Numbered from the stretch's first letter, positions 25,803 to 33,473 are shown. The stretch: DNA of 33,473 nt from Mesobacillus selenatarsenatis SF-1 (GCF_000813125.1 NZ_BASE01000101.1:1-33473), one strand, 5' to 3'. Numbers and translations: made by a program. The notes: generated by a model not told the origin, from the sequence alone.

Positions 25803-26577
25803 ATTGAGTAAGGTTATCGTATTTTTACCGGCTTTCAACGAAGAAGAATCAATTAGTGAAGTAATTGAAAACATTCCACGCAGTTTTGCCGGAGCTGATC
25901 AAGTGGAAGTGTTGGTCATTGATGATGGGTCAACGGATGCCACGGTTGCTGAAGCGAAAAAAGCGGGCGCCGACCATATCATAAGTTTTGAAAAAAACCG
26001 CGGTCTGGGAGCCGCGGTAAGGAAAGGCATTGAGGAATGTTTTAACATGGGAGCTGATGTCGGCGTTATGATTGATGCTGATGGTGAATATCCCGCATGG
26101 CAAATCCCAGACATTGTTAAGCCAATACTAAATGGAGAAACTGATTATACAATGGGTTCCCGGTTTATGGGAACAATCAAAGGAATGAAATTTCATCGCA
26201 GGATGGGTAATTATTTTTTTACCTTCCTGCAAACATTATTGTTGAGAAAGTGGTTGTTTGACGGGCAGTCTGGAATGAGGGCTTTTTCACGAAAAGTGCT
26301 ACAGCATGCTGAAATCATCCATGATTACAATTATGCTCAGGTATTGACACTCAATCTTGTCAGAAAAGGATTCAGGGTGCTTGAAGTGCCGATCAAATAC
26401 AGGGTCAGGACCACTGGAACATCGTTCATTTCATTCAAGAAATATATGACGAATGTCGTGCCGGCTGTGTACCGTGAAATGTCCAGGCCCGTATCAAAGA
26501 TAGTTGGAGCAGGTCAATCCCAATCTAAAAATAGTAAAAATAGTGACAAAAAAGTGACGGTTGTCAAATATGATTGA
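25792..26577 (+). CDS. Family 2 glycosyltransferase, DPM1-like polyprenyl-phosphate sugar transferase
   Basis: A 261-residue GT2 enzyme similar to dolichyl-/polyprenyl-phosphate mannosyl or glucosyl transferases. FLPAFNEEESI opens the fold, DDGSTD (44-49) and DADGEYP (D95 and D97) bind nucleotide and metal, and GSRFMG and DGQSGMRAF are typical of the acceptor region. It has no C-terminal membrane helices, as in single-domain DPM1. The probable reaction is transfer from a nucleotide-sugar to polyprenyl phosphate on the cytosolic face. It overlaps the phosphodiesterase gene by 11 nt. The start is uncertain between ATG 25792 and TTG 25804; both share an AGAAGG site. Its stop codon overlaps the -35 of the next promoter. 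Confidence 0.83.
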   Translation: MRVKLSKVIVFLPAFNEEESISEVIENIPRSFAGADQVEVLVIDDGSTDATVAEAKKAGADHIISFEKNRGLGAAVRKGIEECFNMGADVGVMIDADGEYPAWQIPDIVKPILNGETDYTMGSRFMGTIKGMKFHRRMGNYFFTFLQTLLLRKWLFDGQSGMRAFSRKVLQHAEIIHDYNYAQVLTLNLVRKGFRVLEVPIKYRVRTTGTSFISFKKYMTNVVPAVYREMSRPVSKIVGAGQSQSKNSKNSDKKVTVVKYD

Positions 26578-26602
26578 CATTCATATTGATAATCATTATC
26601 AT
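26574..26602 (+). promoter_or_regulatory. Fur-controlled promoter of the FTR1 pair
   Basis: TTGACA (26574-26579) and TATCAT (26597-26602) lie 17 nt apart. A perfect 7-1-7 Fur box, TGATAATCATTATCA, occupies 26587-26601, and more ATTATCA repeats follow. Repression by iron-loaded Fur is expected. The -35 includes the stop codon of the preceding glycosyltransferase gene. Confidence 0.85.
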
Positions 26603-26627
26603 TATCATTGTAGGAGGGAAACAGCAA

Positions 26628-27377
26628 ATGAAAAAAGCCATATTTTTTTGTTTTTCATTGATATTGATTCTCATTAACGGCATTCCTATGACTGCCAATG
26701 CTTATTCATATGGTGATCCCAATGAAGAGAAAGTTGCGGAAGTCTATAAGGAAATGCAGTTGAAACTGGATGAGGACCCTCCAAACTTCTCGGCTGCAAC
26801 ATCCCTGTTTGAAACGGTTAAAGAAGAGATCGATATGCATATGGGAACCGAGCCAGGGGAAGTTATCATGAAAAGTTTGGAAGAAGAAGATAAAGAAGCA
26901 ACTATTGAGAATATGGAAAAACTCCTCGTGTTGAATGTTGCAAGAAGGCTTGAAAGCATTGAAAAGAGTTTTGAGGAGTATGATACATCAAAGAAGCTGC
27001 TGGCAAAAGGTTATGCTACATATCAGGCGCTTTCGCCAAAGGTAGGAGCAAGTAACCCTGAAACAGACAAAGCAATAAAGGCCGACTTTGATGCTGCACT
27101 GGAAGCACTAGGAAATCCCGGACTTTTTGGAGTCGGGAAGAAACCTTCTGACATAGAAATTTTTAAAGAGAAGAAAGAGGAAATCCTGAACGCATTGCAA
27201 AACGAATTCGATCTTCCAAACCTGGAAGTCGGCCATTTTACAGATACAGAAGAAGAAGAGGGCCCTGGTAAAAAGGACTGGACAGATCGTTCGAATATCC
27301 GTAACTGGATTCCTTTGATCCTGATTGTCGCGGTCATTGGTACGATTGTCGTTATTGGTATTAAGAGAAGTAGATAA
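26628..27377 (+). CDS. Secreted, C-terminally membrane-anchored helical protein paired with FTR1
   Basis: A 249-residue protein with a signal peptide (about 1-25, cleavage likely after ANA), a helical, acidic extracellular part, and a C-terminal membrane helix (about 226-244) followed by KRSR. No HxxE or cupredoxin motif is seen. In some bacteria, such as B. subtilis YwbL, FTR1 permeases have an extracellular N-terminal domain fused on; here a comparable part appears as a separate gene. By eye it shares a pattern with the Fur-regulated lipoprotein: N-W/F, then Y/F-E, then a D/E-I block. ATG 26628 has TAGGAGGG 9 nt upstream; the frame upstream of it falls in the promoter. A role as iron-binding partner is inferred from the Fur box and the neighbour. 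Confidence 0.72.
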   Translation: MKKAIFFCFSLILILINGIPMTANAYSYGDPNEEKVAEVYKEMQLKLDEDPPNFSAATSLFETVKEEIDMHMGTEPGEVIMKSLEEEDKEATIENMEKLLVLNVARRLESIEKSFEEYDTSKKLLAKGYATYQALSPKVGASNPETDKAIKADFDAALEALGNPGLFGVGKKPSDIEIFKEKKEEILNALQNEFDLPNLEVGHFTDTEEEEGPGKKDWTDRSNIRNWIPLILIVAVIGTIVVIGIKRSR

Positions 27378-27415
27378 TAAATTTTGATGACACCTTGGAG
27401 AGGGGAGAATCAGCA

Positions 27416-28345
27416 ATGGAAGTTCAAGCATTATTGATTACTTTTCGTGAAGTATTGGAAGCGTTATTAATCATCGGAATCATCACAACATACTTAAAGA
27501 GAACCGGTAATCCAAAATATACAAAGTATGTCTGGCTGGGTGCCGGACTTGCTGTTCTGGCTAGTATCGGGGTTGCGATCCTGTTCCAGGTCGTATTTAC
27601 AGGTTTCGCGGCAATGGGCAGTGAAATTTATTTAAAAATCGGGATTATGATCGTGTCTACTGTACTCTTGACCCAGATGGTATTCTGGATGGCGAGCCAT
27701 AGCAAGGATCTTAAAGGCAACATGGAAGGGAAAATGAAGAAATTCATCTCGACAGGAAACATTGTTGGCATGGTCATCCACTCATTCCTTGTCGTCCTGC
27801 GGGAAGGTATTGAAACGGTCTTCTTCTTTGCGGCAATCACAGGTGGTAACATCGGTGCTGCCATGCAGGGATGGGGAGCAATCACTGGTACATTGCTTGC
27901 TGTTGGCGTCTCTTACATGTTCTTCAAAGGTACGATGAAGGTTAAGCTAAAAACGTTCTTCCAAATCACTGGTGCATTCATCATCCTGATTTCTGCTGGA
28001 TTGCTTGTTCAGGCAATTTCAATGATGCAGGATGTGAACATAATCGGCAGCGTTATGTACCATGTTTACGATATAACGTGGCTATTGCCTGAACACCCGA
28101 TTGACTATGCACATTATCTCCGTGATACTGGTGTTGCTCCGCTTATCTCTGGTGATGTGGGCATCTTCCTGAAGGCTCTGTTTGGATACTCATCGATGCC
28201 TTCGATTGAAGAAGTCATTGCGTATATCGGATACTTTGCGGCGATCTACCTGCTGACTTCATCACGCAGCCCTAAGAAAGTGAAGGCTGTTGAAAGCAAT
28301 GCTGCAGAGAATAAGCAAGTAGTATTGAACCCACAAGTTAAATAA
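27416..28345 (+). CDS. FTR1-family iron permease
   Basis: A 309-residue polytopic permease of the FTR1/EfeU type. Both REXXE iron-binding motifs are intact: R11-E15 (REVLE) and R129-E133 (REGIE), each within a membrane helix. About seven helices are predicted, with the C-terminal end facing the cytosol. The family imports iron, often with an oxidase or an extracellular iron-binding partner. It is shorter than fused FTR1 proteins and starts right at the transport domain, fitting the split with the upstream gene. ATG 27416 has AGGGGAG 8 nt upstream; an in-frame TTG at 27395 is rejected. It shares the Fur-controlled transcript of the upstream gene and ends in a terminator. Confidence 0.92.
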   Translation: MEVQALLITFREVLEALLIIGIITTYLKRTGNPKYTKYVWLGAGLAVLASIGVAILFQVVFTGFAAMGSEIYLKIGIMIVSTVLLTQMVFWMASHSKDLKGNMEGKMKKFISTGNIVGMVIHSFLVVLREGIETVFFFAAITGGNIGAAMQGWGAITGTLLAVGVSYMFFKGTMKVKLKTFFQITGAFIILISAGLLVQAISMMQDVNIIGSVMYHVYDITWLLPEHPIDYAHYLRDTGVAPLISGDVGIFLKALFGYSSMPSIEEVIAYIGYFAAIYLLTSSRSPKKVKAVESNAAENKQVVLNPQVK

Positions 28346-28379
28346 TCAATTAGATTCGAGGCTTTATGATCCTCTCTCC

Positions 28380-28412
28380 AAAAAAGTACAGGGAATTTCC
28401 TTGTACTTTTTT
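28380..28412 (+). terminator. Terminator of the FTR1 operon
   Basis: AAAAAAGTACA and TGTACTTTTTT pair around GGGAATTTCCT, with the T tract as part of the stem. Confidence 0.85.
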
Positions 28413-28453
28413 CATACGTAAAAATGATTTCCATGGAAGTTAGTTGGTGTAAA

Positions 28454-29917
28454 ATGATGAATTTAGAAAAAACGAACAGAGTAATCGTGGTTGGATTGAG
28501 TTCAATGGCGGTCCTTTACGTTTTCGTCGCCCAGTTGAGTTCACTTAATCCATTCGTATCCTCCTGGGACCAAGTTGACTTTACCCTGGCAATGGACAGG
28601 TATGACCTACGAGCGATGCAGCCGCATTTTCCCGGGTATCCATACTTTATTTTTGGTGGTATGCTTATCAATTTTTTGGCAGATACCCCAAATCAGGCAT
28701 TGGTTTTATTTAATGTGTTGGTTTACGGCAGCTCGATTTTGCCTGTGTATTTCCTCGCTAAAAGATATATTCCCGGTGTAAGTGCCTTTCTTGTCGCGGC
28801 TGCTATATATACTGTCAGTTATCCACTGATCATTGTGAACCAGCCAATGTCAGAGGGTGCTGCACTTGCTGCCTTTTGGTGGTTCTTCTGGAGTATCGCG
28901 GCAGCAGAGTCGAGACCAGCTGGCAAATGGATGCTGCTTCCACTGTTTTTATTCAGTGTTCTATTGGGGATCAGGCTAAGCTACATTCCGATGGGAATTG
29001 GGCTTGTTTATCTTTTATATAGAAAATGGGCAAAAAGGGAGATTAGCCTGGGCGGTGTTATCAAATATGTGGTCACCGCTGGATTGTTTCAGTTAATCTG
29101 GGTTGGAGGGCTGATCATTACTGAAGGTGGACTCGTTAACTTCCTTGAGCTTGCTTTTGGATTTACTGGAGGGCATTTTCAGGAGTGGGGAGGCACTTCG
29201 GTATCCAATGAACTGTCCATGTGGGCAAGGACTAAAGCATTCTTGTTTACCAACATTTTGTGGTGGGGAATTTTTTCACGAACAACTGTTTTGATGGTAT
29301 TATATATAGTTATCGGCATATTAATTTTTTTGCCAGTATCCAAAAGTAAAGTTTATAAGGAATGCAGCTTTTTATTGGGTGCAATCCTGCTGTTCGCTTA
29401 TGGCGTCTGGGCACTTTTTGCCCAGAATATTGAAAAGCCGAGGCATATACTGCCAATCGCGCTATTGCTCGTGTTTGTTGGTTTGACCGTCTTTTTTAAA
29501 AAAAAGGCAGGGGTGTATGCAAGTTTTTTGGTAGTCACCGTTATCATTGCCCAGGCAATGATTTCTACAAGTTATATTCAAAAACAGGCTGCAATCGAAC
29601 CAGCAGTCTATCAGCTTGCGCATTATTTGGAGGAGCAGCCAGAGGGGTTCGTTCTTTATACTTGGGAAGAAACGAGGGTGCTTCAGTATCTGGAAATGGA
29701 TTTTCCGCATAAACGGATTTTTACCTATAGGAATTTCCTTCACGACCAAGGGTTATATAAAGGTAAGACGATTTATTTAACGAACAGTGTTGTGGACGGC
29801 TTCCGTTCCCAGGGCTTTGATCCTGGTGGGAAGCTCGAGAAGGTAGAAACATTTACGTCAGATAAAATTTTTGACCCAGTCTATCATAAGATTATTCTAT
29901 ATAAATGGACACCGTAA
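28454..29917 (+). CDS. GT-C-type membrane glycosyltransferase (GT39/ArnT-like)
   Basis: A 487-residue protein with about ten membrane helices. Near the N-terminus, SSWDQVDFTLAMDRYDL and MQPHFPGYPYF place an acidic pair on the first extracellular loop and a HFPGYP motif, as in GT-C enzymes that use polyprenyl-phosphate sugars outside the membrane. A soluble C-terminal region of about 90 residues follows the last helix. The start is uncertain: ATG 28424, 28454 and 28457 are in frame and none has a strong ribosome site. 28454 is preferred because 28424 lies only 12 nt past the FTR1 terminator. uvrC starts 16 nt after its stop, so they are probably co-transcribed. Donor and acceptor are unknown. 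Confidence 0.72.
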   Translation: MMNLEKTNRVIVVGLSSMAVLYVFVAQLSSLNPFVSSWDQVDFTLAMDRYDLRAMQPHFPGYPYFIFGGMLINFLADTPNQALVLFNVLVYGSSILPVYFLAKRYIPGVSAFLVAAAIYTVSYPLIIVNQPMSEGAALAAFWWFFWSIAAAESRPAGKWMLLPLFLFSVLLGIRLSYIPMGIGLVYLLYRKWAKREISLGGVIKYVVTAGLFQLIWVGGLIITEGGLVNFLELAFGFTGGHFQEWGGTSVSNELSMWARTKAFLFTNILWWGIFSRTTVLMVLYIVIGILIFLPVSKSKVYKECSFLLGAILLFAYGVWALFAQNIEKPRHILPIALLLVFVGLTVFFKKKAGVYASFLVVTVIIAQAMISTSYIQKQAAIEPAVYQLAHYLEEQPEGFVLYTWEETRVLQYLEMDFPHKRIFTYRNFLHDQGLYKGKTIYLTNSVVDGFRSQGFDPGGKLEKVETFTSDKIFDPVYHKIILYKWTP

Positions 29918-29932
29918 CAGGAGGTGAACGGC

Positions 29933-31705
29933 ATGAATGAACAGATCAGGAATAAGCTTGCTCTTCTCCCTGCGCAGCCAGGGTGTTATTTGATGAAGGA
30001 CAGGCAGGGGACCATCATTTACGTTGGGAAAGCGAAGGTATTGAAGAACAGGGTGCGTTCTTATTTTACAGGATCGCATGACGGAAAAACTCTCCGTCTT
30101 GTTAATGAAATTGAGGATTTTGAGTATATCGTCACCTCCTCCGATATGGAAGCGCTGCTTCTTGAAATCAACCTGATCAAGAAATATGACCCAAAATATA
30201 ATATCATGCTCAAGGATGATAAAACATATCCGTTCATCAAGCTGACTGCCGAACGGCATCCAAAGCTGATTATTACGAGAAAAGTAAAGAAGGACAGCGG
30301 CAAATATTTTGGGCCATATCCCAATGTACAGGCGGCGAATGAGACGAAAAAACTGCTGGACAGGATTTATCCGCTCCGGAAGTGTTCTACGCTGCCTGAC
30401 CGTGTCTGCCTTTATTATCATATGGGGCAGTGCCTTGCTCCCTGTGTCAAGGACGTAAGCAAGGAAGAGTATAAGCAGATTACAGATGAGATTACACGTT
30501 TCCTCAACGGGGGATATAAAGAAATCAAGGAAGATTTAACGGTAAAAATGGCTGCGGCTGCCGAAGAACTTGATTTTGAACGTGCCAAGGAATTTCGCGA
30601 CAAGATCGTCCATATTGAGGCTACGATGGAAAAGCAGAAGATGACCACGACTGATTTTACCGACCGGGATGTATTTGGCTATGCTGTCGACAAGGGCTGG
30701 ATGTGTGTACAGGTCTTCTTTATCCGTCAGGGAAAATTGATCGAACGAGAGGTTTCGATGTTCCCGATCTACAATGAACCTGAAGAAGATATTCTCACAT
30801 ACCTGGGCCAATTTTACTCAAAAAATGAGCATTTTAAGCCCAAGGAAGTATTGGTTCCTGAGGGCGTGGACCTTGAACTAGCAGAGGGTCTGCTTGAAGT
30901 GAAAGTGCTAAAACCGCAGCGCGGAAAGAAAAAGGAGCTCGTCCATTTAGCGTCCAAGAATGCCGGTATCGCCCTGAAAGAGAAGTTTTCGTTAATTGAC
31001 CGTGATGAGGAACGGACCATCAAGGCTGTTGAAAACCTAGGCAAGCAAATGGGCATCTACACCCCTCATCGGATTGAGTCCTTCGATAACTCCAACATAC
31101 AGGGAACCGATCCGGTATCAGCGATGATTGTTTTTATCGACGGCAAGCCCGAAAAAAGGGAATACCGCAAATATAAGATTAAGTCAGTCAAAGGTCCGGA
31201 TGACTATGAATCGATGAGGGAAGTTGTGAGGCGGAGGTATACACGTGTCCTGAAAGAGGGATTGCCGCTTCCGGATTTGATTATAATCGATGGCGGAAAA
31301 GGTCATATCGAGTCAGCACGTGATGTTCTTGAGAATGAACTTGGGCTTGACGTTCCTATTGCCGGTTTGGCTAAGGATGACAAGCACAGGACCTCTCAGC
31401 TGCTGTATGGTAACCCGCTGCAGGTAATAGAACTGCCGCGAAACAGCCAGGAGTTTTACCTGTTGCAAAGAATTCAGGATGAAGTCCACCGGTTCGCGAT
31501 TACCTTCCACCGTCAGTTAAGGGGCAAAAGTGCTTTTCAATCACTGCTTGATGATATCCCGGGCATTGGCGAAAAGCGCAAGAAAGCTCTGTTGAAGCAT
31601 TTCGGCTCGGTGAAAAAAATGAGGGAAGCCTCTTTGGAAGAGCTGAATGCTGCCGGCCTTCCAGCTAATGTTGCGGAGGAACTATATCAGAAATTACAGA
31701 ATTAA
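29933..31705 (+). CDS. uvrC: UvrABC system protein C
   Basis: A 590-residue excinuclease subunit that makes both incisions in nucleotide excision repair. The GIY-YIG 3' nuclease domain starts near [20 protein letters not shown]. The UvrB-binding UVR motif lies around [17 protein letters not shown], the RNase H-like 5' nuclease domain includes [16 protein letters not shown] and [15 protein letters not shown], and tandem helix-hairpin-helix motifs ([21 protein letters not shown]) end the protein. ATG 29933 follows AGGAGGTG by 6 nt; GTG 29924 lies inside that site. I found no LexA-type palindrome directly upstream. In B. subtilis it sits between trxA and lysC; here it follows the inserted block. 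Confidence 0.97.
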   Translation: MNEQIRNKLALLPAQPGCYLMKDRQGTIIYVGKAKVLKNRVRSYFTGSHDGKTLRLVNEIEDFEYIVTSSDMEALLLEINLIKKYDPKYNIMLKDDKTYPFIKLTAERHPKLIITRKVKKDSGKYFGPYPNVQAANETKKLLDRIYPLRKCSTLPDRVCLYYHMGQCLAPCVKDVSKEEYKQITDEITRFLNGGYKEIKEDLTVKMAAAAEELDFERAKEFRDKIVHIEATMEKQKMTTTDFTDRDVFGYAVDKGWMCVQVFFIRQGKLIEREVSMFPIYNEPEEDILTYLGQFYSKNEHFKPKEVLVPEGVDLELAEGLLEVKVLKPQRGKKKELVHLASKNAGIALKEKFSLIDRDEERTIKAVENLGKQMGIYTPHRIESFDNSNIQGTDPVSAMIVFIDGKPEKREYRKYKIKSVKGPDDYESMREVVRRRYTRVLKEGLPLPDLIIIDGGKGHIESARDVLENELGLDVPIAGLAKDDKHRTSQLLYGNPLQVIELPRNSQEFYLLQRIQDEVHRFAITFHRQLRGKSAFQSLLDDIPGIGEKRKKALLKHFGSVKKMREASLEELNAAGLPANVAEELYQKLQN

Positions 31706-31727
31706 TGTAGCATTCTATTTTTAGGTG

Positions 31728-31736
31728 TGCTATAAT
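31728..31736 (+). promoter_or_regulatory. Extended -10 promoter of lysC
   Basis: TGCTATAAT is an extended -10 with a perfect TATAAT at 31731-31736. A clear -35 is missing, which is acceptable for extended -10 promoters. Start should be near 31743. Confidence 0.65.
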
Positions 31737-31754
31737 GATAAAAATTTCATATAG

Positions 31755-31947
31755 CTATCACTTTAGAGCATTAAAGTGAAGATAGAGGTGCGAACTTCAA
31801 GAGTAAAAGTCAGGAGAATTGTAGGATTCATTGATGGACTTTGAAAGGGGATGTTCGCCGAAGTGGGGAAATACCTATCGATTTTCTCGCTGGTCCTTCG
31901 TTGAATAAACGCTGGATTGTCAAGATTGCCATCTTGGAGTGCTATCT
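31755..31947 (+). promoter_or_regulatory. Lysine riboswitch (L-box) with upstream hairpin
   Basis: The aptamer core shows GATAGAGGTGCGAACTTCAA (31781-31800), AAAGGGGATGTTCGCCGAAG near 31842-31861, and GGAGTGCTATCT near 31936-31947. All are hallmark lysine-riboswitch segments. P1 forms between AGATAG (31780-31785) and CTATCT (31942-31947). Just upstream, CACTTTA (31759-31765) and TAAAGTG (31772-31778) form a separate hairpin. Lysine binding should favour the terminator and turn lysC off. Confidence 0.94.
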
Positions 31948-31975
31948 CATGTTGCAGCGTATATACACGTTTATC

Positions 31976-32013
31976 AAGCAATGGGAGCCACTTCCATTGC
32001 TTTTTCTGTTTTT
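31976..32013 (+). terminator. Riboswitch-controlled terminator of lysC
   Basis: AGCAATGG (31977-31984) pairs with CCATTGCT (31994-32001), followed by TTTTTCTGTTTTT. Confidence 0.9.
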
Positions 32014-32113
32014 ATGGACCTTTTTTAAAGAAGGACAGGGAAAAATACATATGCGGCGTGGCCATGAAACTCTAGTAGAGGCAAAATACAGAATGAAGAG
32101 GCAGGGGAAACGT

Positions 32114-33346
32114 ATGGGATTGATTGTACAGAAATTCGGTGGAACATCGGTGGGAAGCGTCGAAAGGATCAGGAACGCAGCAAGCAGGACAGCGGAGGAA
32201 CTTCAGAACGGAAACAATGTGGTCGTAGTCGTCTCAGCAATGGGCAAGACGACGGACCACCTTGTCGATATGGCGAATGATATTTCCAGCGCGCCATCAA
32301 AAAGAGAAATGGATATGCTTTTGACAACAGGAGAGCAAATTACGATCGCACTTTTTTCCATGGCATTGGCGCAAAATGGCATTGATGCCGTTTCCTATAC
32401 AGGCTGGCAGGCTGGAATTAAAACGGAAGCAGTTCACGGGAACGCCCGGATTGTCGATATTGAGACCGACAGGATTGCCAGGGATTTAGAGAGTGGCAAG
32501 GTGGTCATTGTCGCGGGATTCCAGGGGGTAACTGATGATGGTGAAATCACCACACTTGGACGCGGCGGGTCAGATACAACGGCAGTAGCACTTGCAGCGG
32601 CTTTGAAGGCTGATAAATGCGATATATATACCGATGTGACCGGCGTGTTCACTACTGACCCAAGATATGTGAAAAGCGCGAGAAAATTGCTGAGTGTTTC
32701 CTATGATGAAATGCTAGAGTTGGCAAATCTTGGGGCAGGCGTGCTTCATCCGCGTGCGGTGGAATTTGCGAAAAACTATGGATTGCCACTTGAAGTAAGA
32801 TCCAGCATGGAAAAAGAAAGAGGCACGATCATCGAGGAGGAGAATGAAATGGAACAGAATCTAATCGTACGCGGAGTAGCGTTTGAAGACCAAATCACGA
32901 GAGTATCAGTCCTTGGAGTAAGCACATCATTAAAAGGACTTTCAACTATATTTACAACACTTGCACAGAACCACATCAATGTCGATATCATCGTCCAGAG
33001 CCGTACAGAAGCTGGGTTAGCCAATATTTCGTTCTCCATTAAGAGTAACGACCTCCCGGAGGTATTGGACGTATTGGAACGCAATAAGGAAGCATTAAAC
33101 TATCAGGCGGTCGAATCCGAAACCGGCCTTGCAAAGGTGTCGATTGTAGGTTCAGGAATGGTTTCAAATCCAGGTGTAGCTGCCAAGATGTTTGAAGTCC
33201 TTGAAGGGCACGGTATCCAGGTGAAGATGGTAAGCACATCCGAGATCAAAGTTTCTACCGTAGTCGATGAAAAACAAATGGTAAACGCAGTAGAATCATT
33301 GCATGAAGCATTTGAGCTTTACTCAGAAGCTGTTAAGACGAATTAA
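32114..33346 (+). CDS. lysC: Aspartokinase II (lysine-sensitive type), alpha subunit
   Basis: A 410-residue aspartokinase (B. subtilis LysC alpha is 408), first enzyme of the aspartate pathway to lysine, diaminopimelate, threonine and methionine. The kinase domain begins with KFGGTSVGSVERI (K7) and includes TTGEQITIALFSMAL and GRGGSDTTAVALAAAL. Two C-terminal ACT domains (about 265-405) form the allosteric site. ATG 32114 has AGGGG 6 nt upstream and gives the standard N-terminus MGLIVQKFGGTSV. The frame stays open back to 31841, but that part encodes the riboswitch and terminator and is rejected. Regulation is by the lysine riboswitch and, by family, feedback from lysine. Confidence 0.96.
   Translation: MGLIVQKFGGTSVGSVERIRNAASRTAEELQNGNNVVVVVSAMGKTTDHLVDMANDISSAPSKREMDMLLTTGEQITIALFSMALAQNGIDAVSYTGWQAGIKTEAVHGNARIVDIETDRIARDLESGKVVIVAGFQGVTDDGEITTLGRGGSDTTAVALAAALKADKCDIYTDVTGVFTTDPRYVKSARKLLSVSYDEMLELANLGAGVLHPRAVEFAKNYGLPLEVRSSMEKERGTIIEEENEMEQNLIVRGVAFEDQITRVSVLGVSTSLKGLSTIFTTLAQNHINVDIIVQSRTEAGLANISFSIKSNDLPEVLDVLERNKEALNYQAVESETGLAKVSIVGSGMVSNPGVAAKMFEVLEGHGIQVKMVSTSEIKVSTVVDEKQMVNAVESLHEAFELYSEAVKTN
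32849..33346 (+). CDS. lysC: Aspartokinase II beta subunit (internal in-frame start in lysC)
   Basis: ATG 32849 (Met246 of LysC) is preceded by AGGAGG at 32835-32840 with an ideal 8-nt spacing, inside the coding sequence. The product, 165 residues beginning MEQNLIVRGVAFEDQITRVS, matches the known beta subunit of B. subtilis aspartokinase II. That subunit comes from an internal start in the same frame and consists of the two ACT domains. The alpha and beta chains form the native enzyme there. Confidence 0.85.
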   Translation: MEQNLIVRGVAFEDQITRVSVLGVSTSLKGLSTIFTTLAQNHINVDIIVQSRTEAGLANISFSIKSNDLPEVLDVLERNKEALNYQAVESETGLAKVSIVGSGMVSNPGVAAKMFEVLEGHGIQVKMVSTSEIKVSTVVDEKQMVNAVESLHEAFELYSEAVKTN

Positions 33347-33361
33347 GAGAGTTGCTAAAAG

Positions 33362-33399
33362 AAGCTTTCCTGGTGTGAGCAGTATCAGGAAAGCTTTTT
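33362..33399 (+). terminator. Terminator of lysC
   Basis: AAGCTTTCCTG (33362-33372) and CAGGAAAGCTT (33386-33396) form a perfect 11-bp stem, followed by T. The remaining bases to 33473 show nothing supported. Confidence 0.92.
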
Positions 33400-33473
33400 G
33401 TGTATATGTTCCCCGTTTAGCAAAAAAGGAAAGCAACCGGGCACATAAAAGATAAGTATGTTCTCTGTTTAAC

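Noticed and set aside
29700-29932. LexA (SOS) box for uvrC
   Set aside because: I looked for CGAAC-N4-GTTCG type palindromes before uvrC and found none.
31841-32113. N-terminal extension of lysC
   Set aside because: The frame is open, but it consists of riboswitch and terminator sequence. ATG 32114 has a ribosome site and gives the conserved N-terminus.

Overview
The window is chromosomal DNA of a spore-forming Bacillaceae. The evidence is the gene order and gene content: M42 peptidase, sspI, rlmP, T-box-pheS-pheT, rnhC, zapA, yshB, polX, mutS2, yshE, lcfA-fadR-fadB-etfB-etfA, trxA, uvrC, lysine riboswitch-lysC. This follows the Bacillus subtilis ysdC-to-lysC segment. Start sites have strong AGGAGG-type Shine-Dalgarno sequences and the promoters are sigma-A-like. 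Intergenic repeats of the kind common in Mesobacillus/Cytobacillus-like genomes fit too. The exact genus cannot be fixed from the sequence alone.

Layout. 1-310 is a decaying 52-bp tandem repeat array with an inverted repeat in each unit. 349-2001 holds an all-alpha dUTPase and the M42 aminopeptidase YsdC. 2002-2292 holds a terminator, a 21-bp tandem array and the sspI terminator; sspI is on the minus strand. 2629-7222 is the rRNA methyltransferase RlmP and a T-box-controlled pheST operon with UUC specifier. 7255-7518 is a second 21-bp tandem array with a different unit. RNase HIII (minus) and zapA-yshB-polX-mutS2-yshE (plus) follow. Two structured interspersed repeats lie at 11406-11525 and 14574-14826. 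15001-20306 is the fatty-acid beta-oxidation block (acyl-CoA ligase, FadR, enoyl-CoA hydratase, both ETF subunits), followed by thioredoxin.

The accessory part is 20840-29920. In B. subtilis trxA and uvrC are neighbours, but here about 9 kb separates them. The block has two interleaved modules. One is an iron module: a lipoprotein gene under a promoter with two Fur boxes, and a second promoter with a perfect 7-1-7 Fur box driving a membrane-anchored extracellular helical protein plus an FTR1-type iron permease. Nothing resembling a canonical EfeO (M75) or EfeB (DyP peroxidase) is present. The other is a tightly overlapping four-gene envelope module (UDP-glucuronate 4-epimerase-like, UPF0104-type membrane protein, membrane-anchored phosphodiesterase, DPM1-like GT2), with a GT-C-type membrane glycosyltransferase gene just past the permease. 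Together these resemble a pathway for making, flipping and using a polyprenyl-phosphate sugar. Whether the two modules work together is open; this is the least explained part of the window.

The window ends with uvrC and with lysC, which is preceded by a lysine riboswitch and contains an internal start for the aspartokinase beta subunit.
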